NCBI GenBank assembly: GCA_905234755.1
Contig: CAJOIT010000002.1
Span: 214,405 to 278,404 of the forward strand
Reading direction: 5' to 3'
DNA from: an uncultured Bacteroidales bacterium
GTDB taxonomy: Bacteria > Bacteroidota > Bacteroidia > Bacteroidales > ML635J-15
Length of the DNA stretch: 64,000 bases
The notes under the pieces were generated by a model that saw only the letters and a program-made list of their open reading frames with translations, was not told the origin of the DNA and made no database searches. This document shows positions 43,479-53,600 of the stretch, piece by piece (within the stretch, counting starts at the first letter, position 1; the number at the start of each line of letters is the position of its first letter). Position numbers and translations under genes: made by a program.

Positions 43479-44797
43479 TACTTGATAAACCTTGCGGTAG
43501 TGGTTTCGTTAATCCAGCATCCGATTGTTATCGACTGACCTTCCTTCACATCAACCCAGAAAGCATCCTGTTGCGATGGGAAATGTTCCGAATACCTTGC
43601 TATGAGCTGATTTGCATCTGAAGCAAGTGATGGGTCAACATTCTTGGCTTTCTGGAACTGGTCAACCACGAGCCAATAGAGACTCTTTTTCTCGAATGCG
43701 CTTTCGCCACAATCCTTACCACCTGCAGCATAAACCTTGCCTATCAGCAAATAAGCCTTTCCGCAATTGGGGTCAGCAGACAAAGCACTGCGAGCTGCCT
43801 GACGAGCCTTGGCGTAGTTGTTCATGTTTGTGAAATAGAGCAAGCCAAGTTCGTAGTACATGTCAGCCTTCTTAGAACCATCCTCTTCCAACGAGATTGC
43901 TTCGTTGTAGTATTGTTCTGCCTTTCCCGATTCGCCACGCTTGAAATATGCCTGTCCGATTGCGTGAGCAGCAGCCGAACTCTTTTCGTTTTCGTACATT
44001 ACAATAGCAGAACGCATATAAAGGTCGGAAAGCTTGCATTCATCGCTGTTGCCTTTTCTCAATAGGTTGACAATCTTCTTTGCTAATTCAACATTAGTAG
44101 GATCAGCCTCGAACTTTGGCGAGAAGACATCGATTATCGACTTGCAGTCGGCAGCCGAACTATTTACAAATAATTCTTCAACTGCAGTTGCTGCATCAGC
44201 AATCTTTGCCTTCTTATCCTCCTTGGTTTCCTTTTCAACCTGCTCGGCAAGCGCATCAGAAATAGAAGAATATATATTTACCATAACCTCCTTAGAGATT
44301 TCTTCCTTGTTGTAACGGTTCAAAGCAACAACCATATACAACTTCAGTACGCCGTATGCAGTGGAATTACCAGCAACCTCGAAAGTACGGGCAAGCATGT
44401 CGTAAACTTCCACATAATTCTGCGGACGATATTTGTTAAGCATAATAGCCTTAGAACCGAGATAAGTTCCTTCCTGACCATACAACGCGATTCTCTTGTC
44501 GTAAATCATAAGGAGCGTATCAATTGCAGCCTCACGAGCATCACCTTCCTTTGTTGCTATTACATTTTCAAGGATTGTAGGTCCCTGTATAAATACATTC
44601 TTTGTGGTTTTTTCTGCAACCCTGTCATCGCAATTGTCGAAGCACCATTTCCATGTAGGATATGCATCCTTGTAGTTCTTCTGATTGTAGAACTCGGTGT
44701 AGGTTGACATATTAACAGTGAAATCATCCTGCGCAAACACACCAGCGGAAAAAAGCATTCCCGCTATCATCATCAATATTAAATTACTGAGTTTCAT
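43478..44797 (-). CDS. Exported TPR-repeat protein
   Basis: 439 residues with a signal peptide (MKLSNLILMMIAGMLFSAGVFAQ). An N-terminal helical part (FYNQKNYKDAYPTWKWCFDNC) is followed by TPR-type repeats (KRGESGKAEQYYNEAISLEE, YELGLLYFTNMNNYAKARQAARSAL in pieces). It is the periplasmic TPR protein regularly found between the outer-membrane protein gene and lptC in this cluster. It could help place envelope proteins, but no function is shown. Confidence 0.85.
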   Translation of the reverse strand: MKLSNLILMMIAGMLFSAGVFAQDDFTVNMSTYTEFYNQKNYKDAYPTWKWCFDNCDDRVAEKTTKNVFIQGPTILENVIATKEGDAREAAIDTLLMIYDKRIALYGQEGTYLGSKAIMLNKYRPQNYVEVYDMLARTFEVAGNSTAYGVLKLYMVVALNRYNKEEISKEVMVNIYSSISDALAEQVEKETKEDKKAKIADAATAVEELFVNSSAADCKSIIDVFSPKFEADPTNVELAKKIVNLLRKGNSDECKLSDLYMRSAIVMYENEKSSAAAHAIGQAYFKRGESGKAEQYYNEAISLEEDGSKKADMYYELGLLYFTNMNNYAKARQAARSALSADPNCGKAYLLIGKVYAAGGKDCGESAFEKKSLYWLVVDQFQKAKNVDPSLASDANQLIARYSEHFPSQQDAFWVDVKEGQSITIGCWINETTTARFIK

Positions 44798-44808
44798 AGT
44801 TATATAAT

Positions 44809-46083
44809 TTAATCAATTCTACTTTTTTCAAACCAATGGTCAACTAAACTAAAGTTGACGCCAACAATAAAATAATTTTCCTTTACCAAATCGTTTTTTA
44901 AAGAACCTCTTTGGCCGTACTGCAAAGTCACATTGAAAACTGTCTTTGCATGTCTCGGTTTAAACCCTATTCCAAAAGTAATGCCATAATCTGGAACAGA
45001 TAGTTTCGAGTTGTTCATATTTATGTATGAGTTATTGAAATACAAGCCCATACGATATGATGACGACTCCCAAATATTTTTCGGAGACAGCCTGTTCGGT
45101 GTAAATTCTGCACCCAAGGCCACTCCTATACTATTGTTAAGCGAGTCGCATTCGCCAAAAAATTTGCTGTCTTTCCAATTCTGGAGCGTGAAGTCAGCAG
45201 CAATCGACAATTTATCCTTATAAGTATAGCATGCACCAAAACCGATTGTATGCGGTAGTCCGATGCTTCCCTTCAATGTATCTTGACTGATAGTATCAAT
45301 GACTGTCGTTGCAGCACTTGCCAATGTATTATATACCAGCGCAAACTGTTTTGCGTGAAGGTCACGATTGTAGGCATAATATGCGCCTAGCCTCAGATTG
45401 TCATCGCCAATGTGAATATTGTACTTTGCACCCACATCGAATGTAACATCCGAAATCTTGAAAGTTTTCTGGCAGAATGAATTAACATACATTCCTGTTG
45501 AATCGTCATCGAAAACTATAGCGTTCGAATGGTAGATTTTGCCGAACAGGTACGAAACGCCAACGCCCAAGCTCAAATCGGGAATTGGATTAAAGGCATT
45601 GGAAAAGAAAACCTTGTTAAGTCCGCCATCGCCAGCATAAACATAGTTCTTGTCGATGCCAAAAGAATTGTCGGGCGAATAAATCGAATAGCCGACATTG
45701 CTGTATGGGGTTATTCCCAAAGCTATCTTCCACCATTTGGCACAGGCAAAACCCACTGCGATTTGTGAAAGTTCGGCATCGGCCTTTATCTTCGATGTCG
45801 CAGGGTCGGATACGGAATAATGCCTGAAACCAGCATCGAAACCGAAGTTGAAGATGAAAGTCAGCGTATCGATTTCACCGATGCTAGCAGGACTCTTGTA
45901 GTTCACATCGTACATAAACGGAGTTGCGTATCCCACGCCACCCATCGACGAGTTTCGTGCCTGAGCATTTACGTTAACATCACCAATACCATATCGCGAA
46001 TAAGGCGAACCAACACTACCCTGAGCAAAAGACAGAGCAGTAATCAGCATTGCAGACACCAACAACAATAATCGTCTAGTCAT
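44809..46083 (-). CDS. Outer-membrane beta-barrel protein
   Basis: About 424 residues from the ATG at 46083 (MTRRLLLLVSAMLITALSFAQ); an ATG at 46101 would add six residues and overlap coaX by 26 bp instead of 8. After the signal comes PYSRYGIGDVN, a start typical of this cluster protein, and then alternating amphipathic strands up to a C-terminal barrel end (NYFIVGVNFSLVDHWF). It looks like a FadL/PorV-type 14-strand barrel, but I cannot name its role. It is the second gene of the coaX operon. Confidence 0.8.
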   Translation of the reverse strand: MTRRLLLLVSAMLITALSFAQGSVGSPYSRYGIGDVNVNAQARNSSMGGVGYATPFMYDVNYKSPASIGEIDTLTFIFNFGFDAGFRHYSVSDPATSKIKADAELSQIAVGFACAKWWKIALGITPYSNVGYSIYSPDNSFGIDKNYVYAGDGGLNKVFFSNAFNPIPDLSLGVGVSYLFGKIYHSNAIVFDDDSTGMYVNSFCQKTFKISDVTFDVGAKYNIHIGDDNLRLGAYYAYNRDLHAKQFALVYNTLASAATTVIDTISQDTLKGSIGLPHTIGFGACYTYKDKLSIAADFTLQNWKDSKFFGECDSLNNSIGVALGAEFTPNRLSPKNIWESSSYRMGLYFNNSYINMNNSKLSVPDYGITFGIGFKPRHAKTVFNVTLQYGQRGSLKNDLVKENYFIVGVNFSLVDHWFEKSRID

Positions 46084-46807
46084 TAAATTCCAATATTTCA
46101 TTCAATCCAAAAGCCACCAAATATGGCTCTGCAAAATTAGAAAAATTTATTCGGTTCTCAAAGAAAAAGCTGTCGCCACCTGTAAAAACTACAAGCAGGT
46201 CTTCAAAATGCCTTGCGAACTCTCTTACAGTTGACTCAACTTCGTATAGAATACCATTCTGAACGCCTAGACCAATAGCCTCTTTTGTGTTTTTGCCGAA
46301 CAAGCCTTCCATTGAGTTATCCAACTGCAATAACGGAAGTTTGCCCGTAAAATTGTGCAGTGCGCGAAACCTTGTATTCAGTCCCGGGGAAATGTTTCCA
46401 CCAAGATATTCGCCTTGGGCTGTTACAATGTCGTATGTTATCGCCGTGCCAGAGTCGATTACAAGGACATTTCGCTTGGGATAACGCTTTACCGCACCGA
46501 CAACTGCCGCTACGCGGTCGCTACCAAGCGTGCTTGGCGTACCATACTTTATAGATATAGGGAATCGCAACGAAGTATTGAAAAGCATCACAGGGAAAAA
46601 CGGTCTGAACACCGATGCAATTGTCTCCTGCTCGATGCTTACAGATGAAACTATGCCCTTTGCGATACTAGCAATAGGCACGGCAGACTCCAATGCCGGC
46701 AACAATTCAGTCACCGTACAGCATTTCAAGCTATGAGCAATTTCTCCATTTTCAAACAGGAACATCTTTATCGATGTGTTTCCTGCATCTACGACAAGAT
46801 TGTACAT
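46076..46807 (-). CDS. coaX: Type III pantothenate kinase
   Basis: A 243-residue cytoplasmic kinase for the first step of coenzyme A synthesis. It has the type III motifs: LVVDAGNTSIK at the N-terminus, GSDRVAAVVGA, VIDSGTAITYDIV and GGNISPGL. It opens the envelope operon that runs through the outer-membrane protein, TPR protein and LptC, from the promoter at 46824-46831. Confidence 0.94.
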   Translation of the reverse strand: MYNLVVDAGNTSIKMFLFENGEIAHSLKCCTVTELLPALESAVPIASIAKGIVSSVSIEQETIASVFRPFFPVMLFNTSLRFPISIKYGTPSTLGSDRVAAVVGAVKRYPKRNVLVIDSGTAITYDIVTAQGEYLGGNISPGLNTRFRALHNFTGKLPLLQLDNSMEGLFGKNTKEAIGLGVQNGILYEVESTVREFARHFEDLLVVFTGGDSFFFENRINFSNFAEPYLVAFGLNEILEFND

Positions 46808-47088
46808 CCGAAAAAAATTTACGCAAAGGTAAGAAAATTTCTATTCTGGCAAACAAGCTTAAAGGCTTGCAGGCTTAAAGCCCGTTCTTAGAGCTGCGCT
46901 GTTTGAATGGCTAACGCCGTTTCAAAGTTTCAAGTTTCTGGGTTTCTATGTTTATGATAGTTTGAAGTTGCTTGAAAATTCGATGATTTGATAATTCCGT
47001 TTTTTTACTATACCTAAATATATAATAGGTATTAGAAATATTTTTCAAAAAAAAAGTTAATAAAAATAACCATATAAAAAAATAACCT
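46808..47088. other. Intergenic stretch between divergent genes
   Basis: No gene is seen. It contains the coaX promoter, two small inverted repeats (CAAGC/GCTTG at 46854-46869 and GGCTT/AAGCC at 46872-46882) and otherwise plain AT-rich sequence. Confidence 0.6.
46824..46831 (-). promoter_or_regulatory. -7 promoter element of the coaX operon
   Basis: TACCTTTG on the minus strand matches TAnnTTTG, 17 bp upstream of the ATG at 46807. Confidence 0.7.
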
Positions 47089-47096
47089 TATATTTG
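47089..47096 (+). promoter_or_regulatory. -7 promoter element of the 286-residue lipoprotein gene
   Basis: TATATTTG matches TAnnTTTG, 69 bp upstream of the ATG at 47165, leaving an AT-rich leader of about 60 bases. Confidence 0.65.
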
Positions 47097-47164
47097 CGCC
47101 TTGTAAAAAAAGTAAAAGAACTGAAAATTTAATTAATTATTGTATAACTTAAAATTTTAGAACA

Positions 47165-48025
47165 ATGAAAAACTTTAAAATTGTTATGATTTTGGTTGCT
47201 GCTGTTGCATTCTTCTGCAGCTGCGGTGAAAAAACTGTTACAGTAACTATGACAGAACAGAATAATGTAGTTACTTACGACCTTGCTTCTGCAAACTCTC
47301 TCGTAGTCAATTTTACCTGCACAGTAAAGGCTGAAACTGGTATTAAGACTATTGCTATTACACAAACTATTATGAACGGTGAAGAAACTGTAGCTACTAA
47401 TCCTTTTGTATTTAATACTACCGAATATGAAGGAATGGCTGAATACTCATTCCCAATTGAAGACACATTGTTTAAGTCTGAACTTGCTGCTGGCTACAAG
47501 GTATTATATACTGTAGTTGCTACTGACAAGAAAGACATCCAGGGTTCTTATGAATACCCAATCAATGTAGTTGAAACAGCTACAGCTCTCTCAGCTAACT
47601 GGAGCGAAACTATTTACATTACCCGTGCAGACCAAACTTCTTGGGCAGAAATTAACGGAAACCGCGTTACTGCAACTGAAAATGCAATAATGGGTGTTAA
47701 GATGGGTTCGAACACTGGCACAGAAACTAAGATTAACACAACAAGCAATTGCGAAGGTTTTGTAGTTGTTGAAGATGAATATACATACAACGAGCAATTG
47801 GCAGAAGCTTATACTGCAGGAACTGCTGTTACTGAATTGGCTATTCCTTTCGACTACCACAGAGGTTTCTCTCCAAAGACCTTCATTTCAAAGGTTGGTG
47901 AAGAATATGTATTGGTAAAGGTTGTTAGCGCTGACAACAGCCCTGCAGGTTCAGACAACATCTCAGGAACAATCCTTGGTTTCCAGTACAAGAAGGCTGA
48001 AACAGCTCCTGTAGCTGCAAAGTAA
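47165..48025 (+). CDS. Lipoprotein of unknown function
   Basis: 286 residues with a lipoprotein signal (AAVAFFCSCGEK). The rest is beta-rich and reads as two halves: about 25-140 (NNVVTYDLASANSLVVNFTC and similar Ig-like strands) and about 141-275 (ALSANWSETIYITRADQ, ANNGFVVVEDEYTYNE-like). It ends in a Lys/Ala tail (KKAETAPVAAK). I recognise no family. The gene uses few rare-looking codons and has its own promoter, a long leader and a very strong terminator (48050-48079), which suggests high expression of an abundant surface or periplasmic lipoprotein. Confidence 0.75.
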   Translation: MKNFKIVMILVAAVAFFCSCGEKTVTVTMTEQNNVVTYDLASANSLVVNFTCTVKAETGIKTIAITQTIMNGEETVATNPFVFNTTEYEGMAEYSFPIEDTLFKSELAAGYKVLYTVVATDKKDIQGSYEYPINVVETATALSANWSETIYITRADQTSWAEINGNRVTATENAIMGVKMGSNTGTETKINTTSNCEGFVVVEDEYTYNEQLAEAYTAGTAVTELAIPFDYHRGFSPKTFISKVGEEYVLVKVVSADNSPAGSDNISGTILGFQYKKAETAPVAAK

Positions 48026-48049
48026 TTAGAACATCTAATTGAAAACCAT

Positions 48050-48079
48050 AAGAGGCTCTTTTCAGAGCCTCTTTTTTTA
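48050..48079 (+). terminator. Strong terminator after the 286-residue lipoprotein gene
   Basis: AAGAGGCTCT (48050-48059) and AGAGCCTCTT (48064-48073) form a perfect 10-bp stem with a TTTC loop, followed by a T run. Confidence 0.9.
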
Positions 48080-48093
48080 TGCCATAATATGGC

Positions 48094-48125
48094 AAAAAAA
48101 AATGGGGTTCCCTACGGAACCCCAT
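48094..48125 (-). terminator. Terminator of the phosphoglycerate kinase gene
   Basis: ATGGGGTTCC (48102-48111) and GGAACCCCAT (48116-48125) form a perfect 10-bp stem with a CTAC loop, followed by a T run on the minus strand. Confidence 0.9.
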
Positions 48126-48147
48126 AAATATTTTTTTCTTCGTAGAA

Positions 48148-50064
48148 TTAAATCACATCCGAAGATATTGCCTTCAAGCCTGGCAATTCCTTGCCTTCGA
48201 TGTACTCGAGCAAAGCACCGCCTGCCGTAGAAGCATAACTGATTTTCTCACTAAGATTGAACTTATTGAGTGCTGCAATGCTGTCACCACCACCGACAAG
48301 CGTAAATGCGCCAAGCTCGGTAGCACGACAAACTGCCAAGGCAACCTTCATTGTACCATTGCTAAAATGTTCCATCTCGAATACACCCATAGGTCCGTTC
48401 CAAAGTATGGTCTTGGAATTTTCAATAACCTCGGTGTATCTCTGGATTGTCTTGACTCCCATGTCCATGCCTTCCCAACCATCGGGAACATTACGAACAT
48501 CGGCCATGTGAATGTTGGCTTCATTGTCGAACTTGTCACCAATCATGCAGTCAACTGGCAAATAAAGGTTTACATTCAGCTTCTTTGCCATGTCGAGGAT
48601 TTCGTTTGCAATAGGAATGCAATCGTCCTCTGCCAACGAACGACCAATATTTCCGCCCATTGCCTTGATGAAGGTGTAGGAAATTCCACCACCAACAATG
48701 AGGTTGTCAACCTTGGTAATCAACGATTTGATAATATCTATCTTGGTCGAAATCTTTGAGCCGCCAACTATTGCCGTAACAGGCTTTTCGCCAGTGGTAA
48801 GCACCTTGTTGATGTTGTTTACCTCGTTCTCTACCAAGTAACCGAGCATCTTGTCCTTCGGGAAGTACTTTGCAACATAGTATGTTGAAGCATGTGCGCG
48901 GTGTGCTGTACCGAAAGCATCGTTCACATAGCAATCGCCGTAAGATGCGAGAGTCTTTACAAACTCCTTCTGCGATTCCTTTATAGCAGCTTTTGCAGCT
49001 TTCTTTTCCTCATCGGTAGCATCATCGGCCAATCCGCGTGGTTTGCCTTCTTCCTCGGCGTAGAAACGGAGATTCTCGAGCAACAAAACTTCTCCCGACT
49101 TCAATGCTGCGGCCTGAGCCTGTGCCTTCTGGCAGTCGTCGGCAAACTGTACTGGAACACCAAGGCATTCGCTTACATGCTTTACAATATGCTTCAATGA
49201 GAATTTGTTGTCCACTTTCTTCGGACGACCAAGATGCGACATTAGAATAACAGCGCCACCATCCTTCAAAATCTTCTTGATCGTCGGAACTTCGCAAACT
49301 ATACGGGTGTCATCGGTAATGTTGAAGTTTTCGTCCAGCGGAACATTGAAGTCAACGCGCAACAAGACTTTCTTTCCGTTGAAGTTATACTTGTCAATTG
49401 TATAGCCGTCCTTAGGTGCCTCATCGGTGTGGACGACCTTTCTTTCTGCTTTTTCTACCAGTTTTCCGCCCTCGAGGAAGAACATTCCACCTTCGAGGCC
49501 ATAGCGCAAGATTGCAGACTTTGTATCGTCTCCATCGACAATGGTTCTAAGTCCATTGGCGGTGCCACGAGCAGCAGCAAGAGCAGTCTTGTATGTGCCG
49601 TATGCGAAATGAGGCATTTCTGTATGCCCCAAAGTGCCGTTCCATACGAAAGTCTTTGCGCCTTCAATCTTCTCGGCAAAGATATCAACGGTCTTTACGC
49701 CAATGTCCATAATGAAGCGGCCATCGGGAATTTCATCGAGCTTTACATGCTCGATATTGGAATCGTTTGCTTCCTTGTCGGCAACATAGCAATCGACAGG
49801 CATGCATATTTTTCCAGCATACTTTGCAAGGATGTCCTTAGCCTTTGCAACGCAAGCATCACACACCTTGGAATTGCCGACATTCATTCCACTTGCTTTC
49901 GCAAAAGGAGCAACAAGTGCCCCAGCAACAAGAATTGTATCAACGCCAGATGCAATGCATTCAATGGCTTCCATCTGTTCCTTTATCTTGTCACCACCAA
50001 GCAATACAGTAATCGGATGCTCAGCATTCTGAAGCATCACTTTAAAATTATTTTGCTTATCCAT
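48148..50064 (-). CDS. pgk: Phosphoglycerate kinase with an extra N-terminal PGK C-domain
   Basis: 638 residues from the ATG at 50064; the TTG-started extension to 50097 overlaps the promoter. Residues about 221-638 are a complete phosphoglycerate kinase: [59 protein letters not shown] and the nucleotide loop GGGDS. Normal length is about 395-420. Residues about 13-207 form a second, diverged copy of the nucleotide-binding C-domain: [41 protein letters not shown] and [27 protein letters not shown]. Its GGGDS loop is lost (VDGDDTK). The enzyme makes 3-phosphoglycerate and ATP in glycolysis; the added domain could be regulatory or structural. It has its own promoter and terminator. Confidence 0.93.
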   Translation of the reverse strand: MDKQNNFKVMLQNAEHPITVLLGGDKIKEQMEAIECIASGVDTILVAGALVAPFAKASGMNVGNSKVCDACVAKAKDILAKYAGKICMPVDCYVADKEANDSNIEHVKLDEIPDGRFIMDIGVKTVDIFAEKIEGAKTFVWNGTLGHTEMPHFAYGTYKTALAAARGTANGLRTIVDGDDTKSAILRYGLEGGMFFLEGGKLVEKAERKVVHTDEAPKDGYTIDKYNFNGKKVLLRVDFNVPLDENFNITDDTRIVCEVPTIKKILKDGGAVILMSHLGRPKKVDNKFSLKHIVKHVSECLGVPVQFADDCQKAQAQAAALKSGEVLLLENLRFYAEEEGKPRGLADDATDEEKKAAKAAIKESQKEFVKTLASYGDCYVNDAFGTAHRAHASTYYVAKYFPKDKMLGYLVENEVNNINKVLTTGEKPVTAIVGGSKISTKIDIIKSLITKVDNLIVGGGISYTFIKAMGGNIGRSLAEDDCIPIANEILDMAKKLNVNLYLPVDCMIGDKFDNEANIHMADVRNVPDGWEGMDMGVKTIQRYTEVIENSKTILWNGPMGVFEMEHFSNGTMKVALAVCRATELGAFTLVGGGDSIAALNKFNLSEKISYASTAGGALLEYIEGKELPGLKAISSDVI

Positions 50065-50094
50065 ATAGTATATTTTATTGTTTTTGTTATCCCA

Positions 50095-50102
50095 CAAACT
50101 TA
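50095..50102 (-). promoter_or_regulatory. -7 promoter element of pgk
   Basis: TAAGTTTG on the minus strand matches TAnnTTTG, 31 bp upstream of the ATG at 50064. Confidence 0.65.
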
Positions 50103-50150
50103 ATAAAAATAATCATTCGCACGAAAGAAAATATGCTTCTATTTTATCAC

Positions 50151-50180
50151 AAAAAAAGCCGCATCATCCGATACGGCTTT
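50151..50180 (-). terminator. Terminator of the ruvA-sprA-gcvH operon
   Basis: AAAGCCGCATC (50155-50165) and GATACGGCTTT (50170-50180) form an 11-bp stem with one wobble and an ATCC loop, followed by a T run on the minus strand. It is 21 bp past the gcvH stop. Confidence 0.88.
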
Positions 50181-50200
50181 CATGAATTCAAAATGAATTA

Positions 50201-50581
50201 TTATTTCTTTGTCAAAGCTTCGTAAGCAGCTGCATCGAGAAGTGAGTTTGCCTGAGACGGGTCGGTCATTCTAATCTTAATCAACCAGCCATTCTCGTAT
50301 GCATCGTCCTTCAACATTTCAGGATTGTCGAGAGCGTCCTGATTTACTTCGAGAACTTCGCCAGATACTGGCATATAAACCTTTGATGCAACCTTTGATG
50401 CTTCGATAACACCAAATTCTTCGCCCTTTTCGAGAGTTTCACCTTCAACCTCAATTTCAATGTAAATAAGGTCGTTCAATTCTGATACTGCATAATCGGT
50501 AATACCAATGTAAGCTTCTTCGCCGTTAACGCGCAACCATTCGTGTGATTCTGCGTACTTTAATTCTTTTGGAAATGCCAT
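50201..50581 (-). CDS. gcvH: Glycine cleavage system H protein
   Basis: A 126-residue lipoyl-carrier protein of the glycine cleavage complex, which carries the aminomethyl group from glycine decarboxylase to the T protein. The lipoyl-lysine is Lys63 in VIEASKVASKVYMP. ESHEWLRV, IGITDYAVSELNDLIYIE and NPEMLKDDAYENGWLIKI are conserved. No gcvT or gcvP adjoins. Its place after sprA is a conserved gene order in Bacteroidota rather than a glycine-cleavage operon. Confidence 0.95.
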   Translation of the reverse strand: MAFPKELKYAESHEWLRVNGEEAYIGITDYAVSELNDLIYIEIEVEGETLEKGEEFGVIEASKVASKVYMPVSGEVLEVNQDALDNPEMLKDDAYENGWLIKIRMTDPSQANSLLDAAAYEALTKK

Positions 50582-50638
50582 TTTTATTTATTTTTAATGT
50601 TAATACAAAATTTATTCGCCAAAAATAATACTTATTTA

Positions 50639-53600
50639 TCAAGTAGCAAGGGTAAATCTAAGCATTAAACCAACTTTTGCGTTAACAGTCTTAAACGATG
50701 TGCCAACAATTGGATTATTAATACTTTGGTCGTAGAACAAACTTACATTGAACCTATTGCTGAGAACATAGTCAGCCGACAATTTGAATGTGTACTGTAT
50801 GTTACCAGATGTAGGCTGGTCCTGCGCCTCCTCGAGCTTACGAATCATTGTAATCTGCTTGCGTGCCGAGAAGTCGAAACGAAGGTTGAGGTCGCTCTTT
50901 AGGTCGCGTTTTCTACCGCCAACACTAATCGTGAGCGCTACATCCTTGAAACGATAGCCAGCACCTATTATAAGTTCATTGTTCTTGACTTCGGTAAGCT
51001 GATTGTTCGAGAAACTCATTGTCAGGTTGCGTGTCTTCTTTACTTCAACCTTTACCGACATACTGTTCACGAGCATCATATCGAACGAAATAAGTGGGCT
51101 CAACTGCTCGCTGATGCTAATGCCATTGATTACATAGCGCGAATAGAAATTGTTGAGCTGGTCGCGAATCTGGTTAAGTCCACTTTCATCGGGGTCGTAC
51201 TCGTTAGCCAGTCGTGTCTGGAACGAACCGATATTGTAGGTAGAACGGTACGAATGCTTAAGGCTTACCGAACGGAATACCTTCTTGAGTTTAGGAATCT
51301 TGCCAAGTCCATCGTAAACCACCTGCCAGTTTGGAAGAGCCGACCACAATCCGGGGATTGTATTGAGATTTACCTTGTTCGGATCCTGACCTGTATAAGC
51401 GGCAAAGAAAGCGGGAATAAGCACATCCTGAGATGTACGACCGAATCCGCTTGGGAATCCATCTTCATCAACATCCGATGCATTGTAGTCGGAGCGTTCC
51501 TTTGCCAAGCGTTCGGCTATTATTATTCTGTTTTCGGAGAACTGGCTAAAGGTTTCAGACACATAATTTTTGGACTTGAACTTTTCGAATGCCGACTTTA
51601 TTGTTATGGTTGACATCGAGAATGTACCTGTCATTGATGGATTAAGACCGCGGAACTCTCCTACGCCTGTAGACGGGTCAACCATATAACGGTAATACTT
51701 GGTCTGATTCTCGGAATAGTTGTGCAACATCGACAAATCAATCTTAAGGTCGCGGACTGGTTCGAGTGTTGCCCTTAAATTCCAGTTGCGCGAATGTGTC
51801 TGCGTATATGCCTGAATCGAAGTAGTATCCTTGGTGACCAGGTTGTGCTCGCAAGCCCATTCTCCGAAATTCTTCACCTGCCAGCCTATAACAAACGGGA
51901 ATGTAGGTGCGATAACAGATGGCTGAACGCCAAACATTTCCTCGTCGGGAGTATATTTTGACATACCTATGAGCTTGGTCTTGCCCATATATCCCGGCAA
52001 CAAGGTTCCGTTTGTCTCACTGACATTTGCAGATACATTCTTGACACTCATCAGCACTACAAGCAAGTTGTCGAAAATCTTCTTTGCAACAGAATCCTTC
52101 TTGTCGCGCTTACCCGTAACCTTGACTTTTACATTCTCGACATCCTTCTCAACTGTGAACGAAAGTTTGTTGTCATCAATTACCTGCATATCGGCATTTA
52201 TCGGACGGCCTTTATCATCGGTAACTTTTATTGTGACATTCTTGGTCTTTAACTTGTGAGTTATAGTCTTCTTCTTGCCTGCAGTCAACTTGCTTATATC
52301 CTCGTCGTAGGTTACGGTTTCGGTTTCCTTCTTCTTGGTTGATGCCCTACCGCGATACTTGTTGTTAACATCCTTCAGGTACTTAACCTTGTTGTAGAGG
52401 TTGAGCAAATTGAACTGGGTATTTGCCGACATTGTATTGGAGTTCTGCACGACATTACCGATGTTAAGCGTATCTGCAGTAATCGCGCCTGCCGTCCAGT
52501 TGTACGAGCCCTGATATCTTACGCTTGCCGAAATCCAGTCGAAAATCGGAATCTTGTTGATTGGCAAAGTATAAGATGCACTCCACTGCTGGTAGAAATT
52601 TGTATTTCGTCCGAAAGTCTTGAAATTCTTCCAAATGGAATCCATCTTCTGCTCATAGTCGGGGTCACCCTTGAACATACGACCTTCAGGCTCATCGATA
52701 CGGGCATTGTTGGTAGCAGTATATTCAAATTTCAGGTTCTTCGAGAAATTGTACTTGAAGTCGTACTGCCTTATTATTGTGAAATCCTTTATCACGCTGA
52801 TTGGCAATGTATATGACGGGTCATAGACATTTCGTATCTGGGTTTCACCATACTGCCTGTTAAGGTTGCTTCGGAACGAAATCTGCGAAGGCAAATAGTA
52901 GAAGTTGAAATCCTTGATAATCTTGAATGCCTTCTTCTTAAATAATTTTACATCCTTAAACGGCTCGACAACCTTCGGTGTAGCATTGTAGTTGTAGAAA
53001 AATGAAGCCGTATGAGTTATATTTGTACGGAAAATTGTATTCGGGTCACGCTGGAAAATGTTGTTGTAACCATAGCTCAACGAGAAATTGGAAAGATTAT
53101 ACACATGAGGCTTCTGTCCCTGCTTTCCGTTAACCTTCACATTGGTAAGGTTAATGCTTGTACGCTTCACATAGTCCTGCGACAAATGCTTGATGCTATC
53201 CTTGTACTCCTTGGGCAAGTCTGGATTTTTCAGTGTATTCTTCAAAAGTACATCTGGACTTAACGGGTCGTACTCCGGATTTGAAACATTCTCCGAAACA
53301 GCTATATACAAAGGAATCCTCACATTAAACCTTTCGGGGAAGAATTTACCAAACTCGAAGCTTGATGAGAAGTCGTACTGGTTGATTTCTTCGGTAAGGC
53401 GCTCCTTAATGGTAGAGTTCAACGCTCCGAATCCTGGTTTCTTTGTTGTTCCGGAGAGTGTCACAGTACCAAAATCGGCGAGTTTGGCTGTTGCGCGCGC
53501 CGTTGCTGCCCAACCCGACTTTTCGTTGAAATTAGTCAAGCGCAACTCGTTAACCCAAATTTCGGCACTCTTCGGCAAACCGTCATCGCTTCCGTTGAGG

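Noticed and set aside
49429..50103. 224-residue frame opposite pgk
   Set aside because: It mirrors the coding strand of a clear enzyme gene and has a Cys- and Ser-rich composition without any motif.
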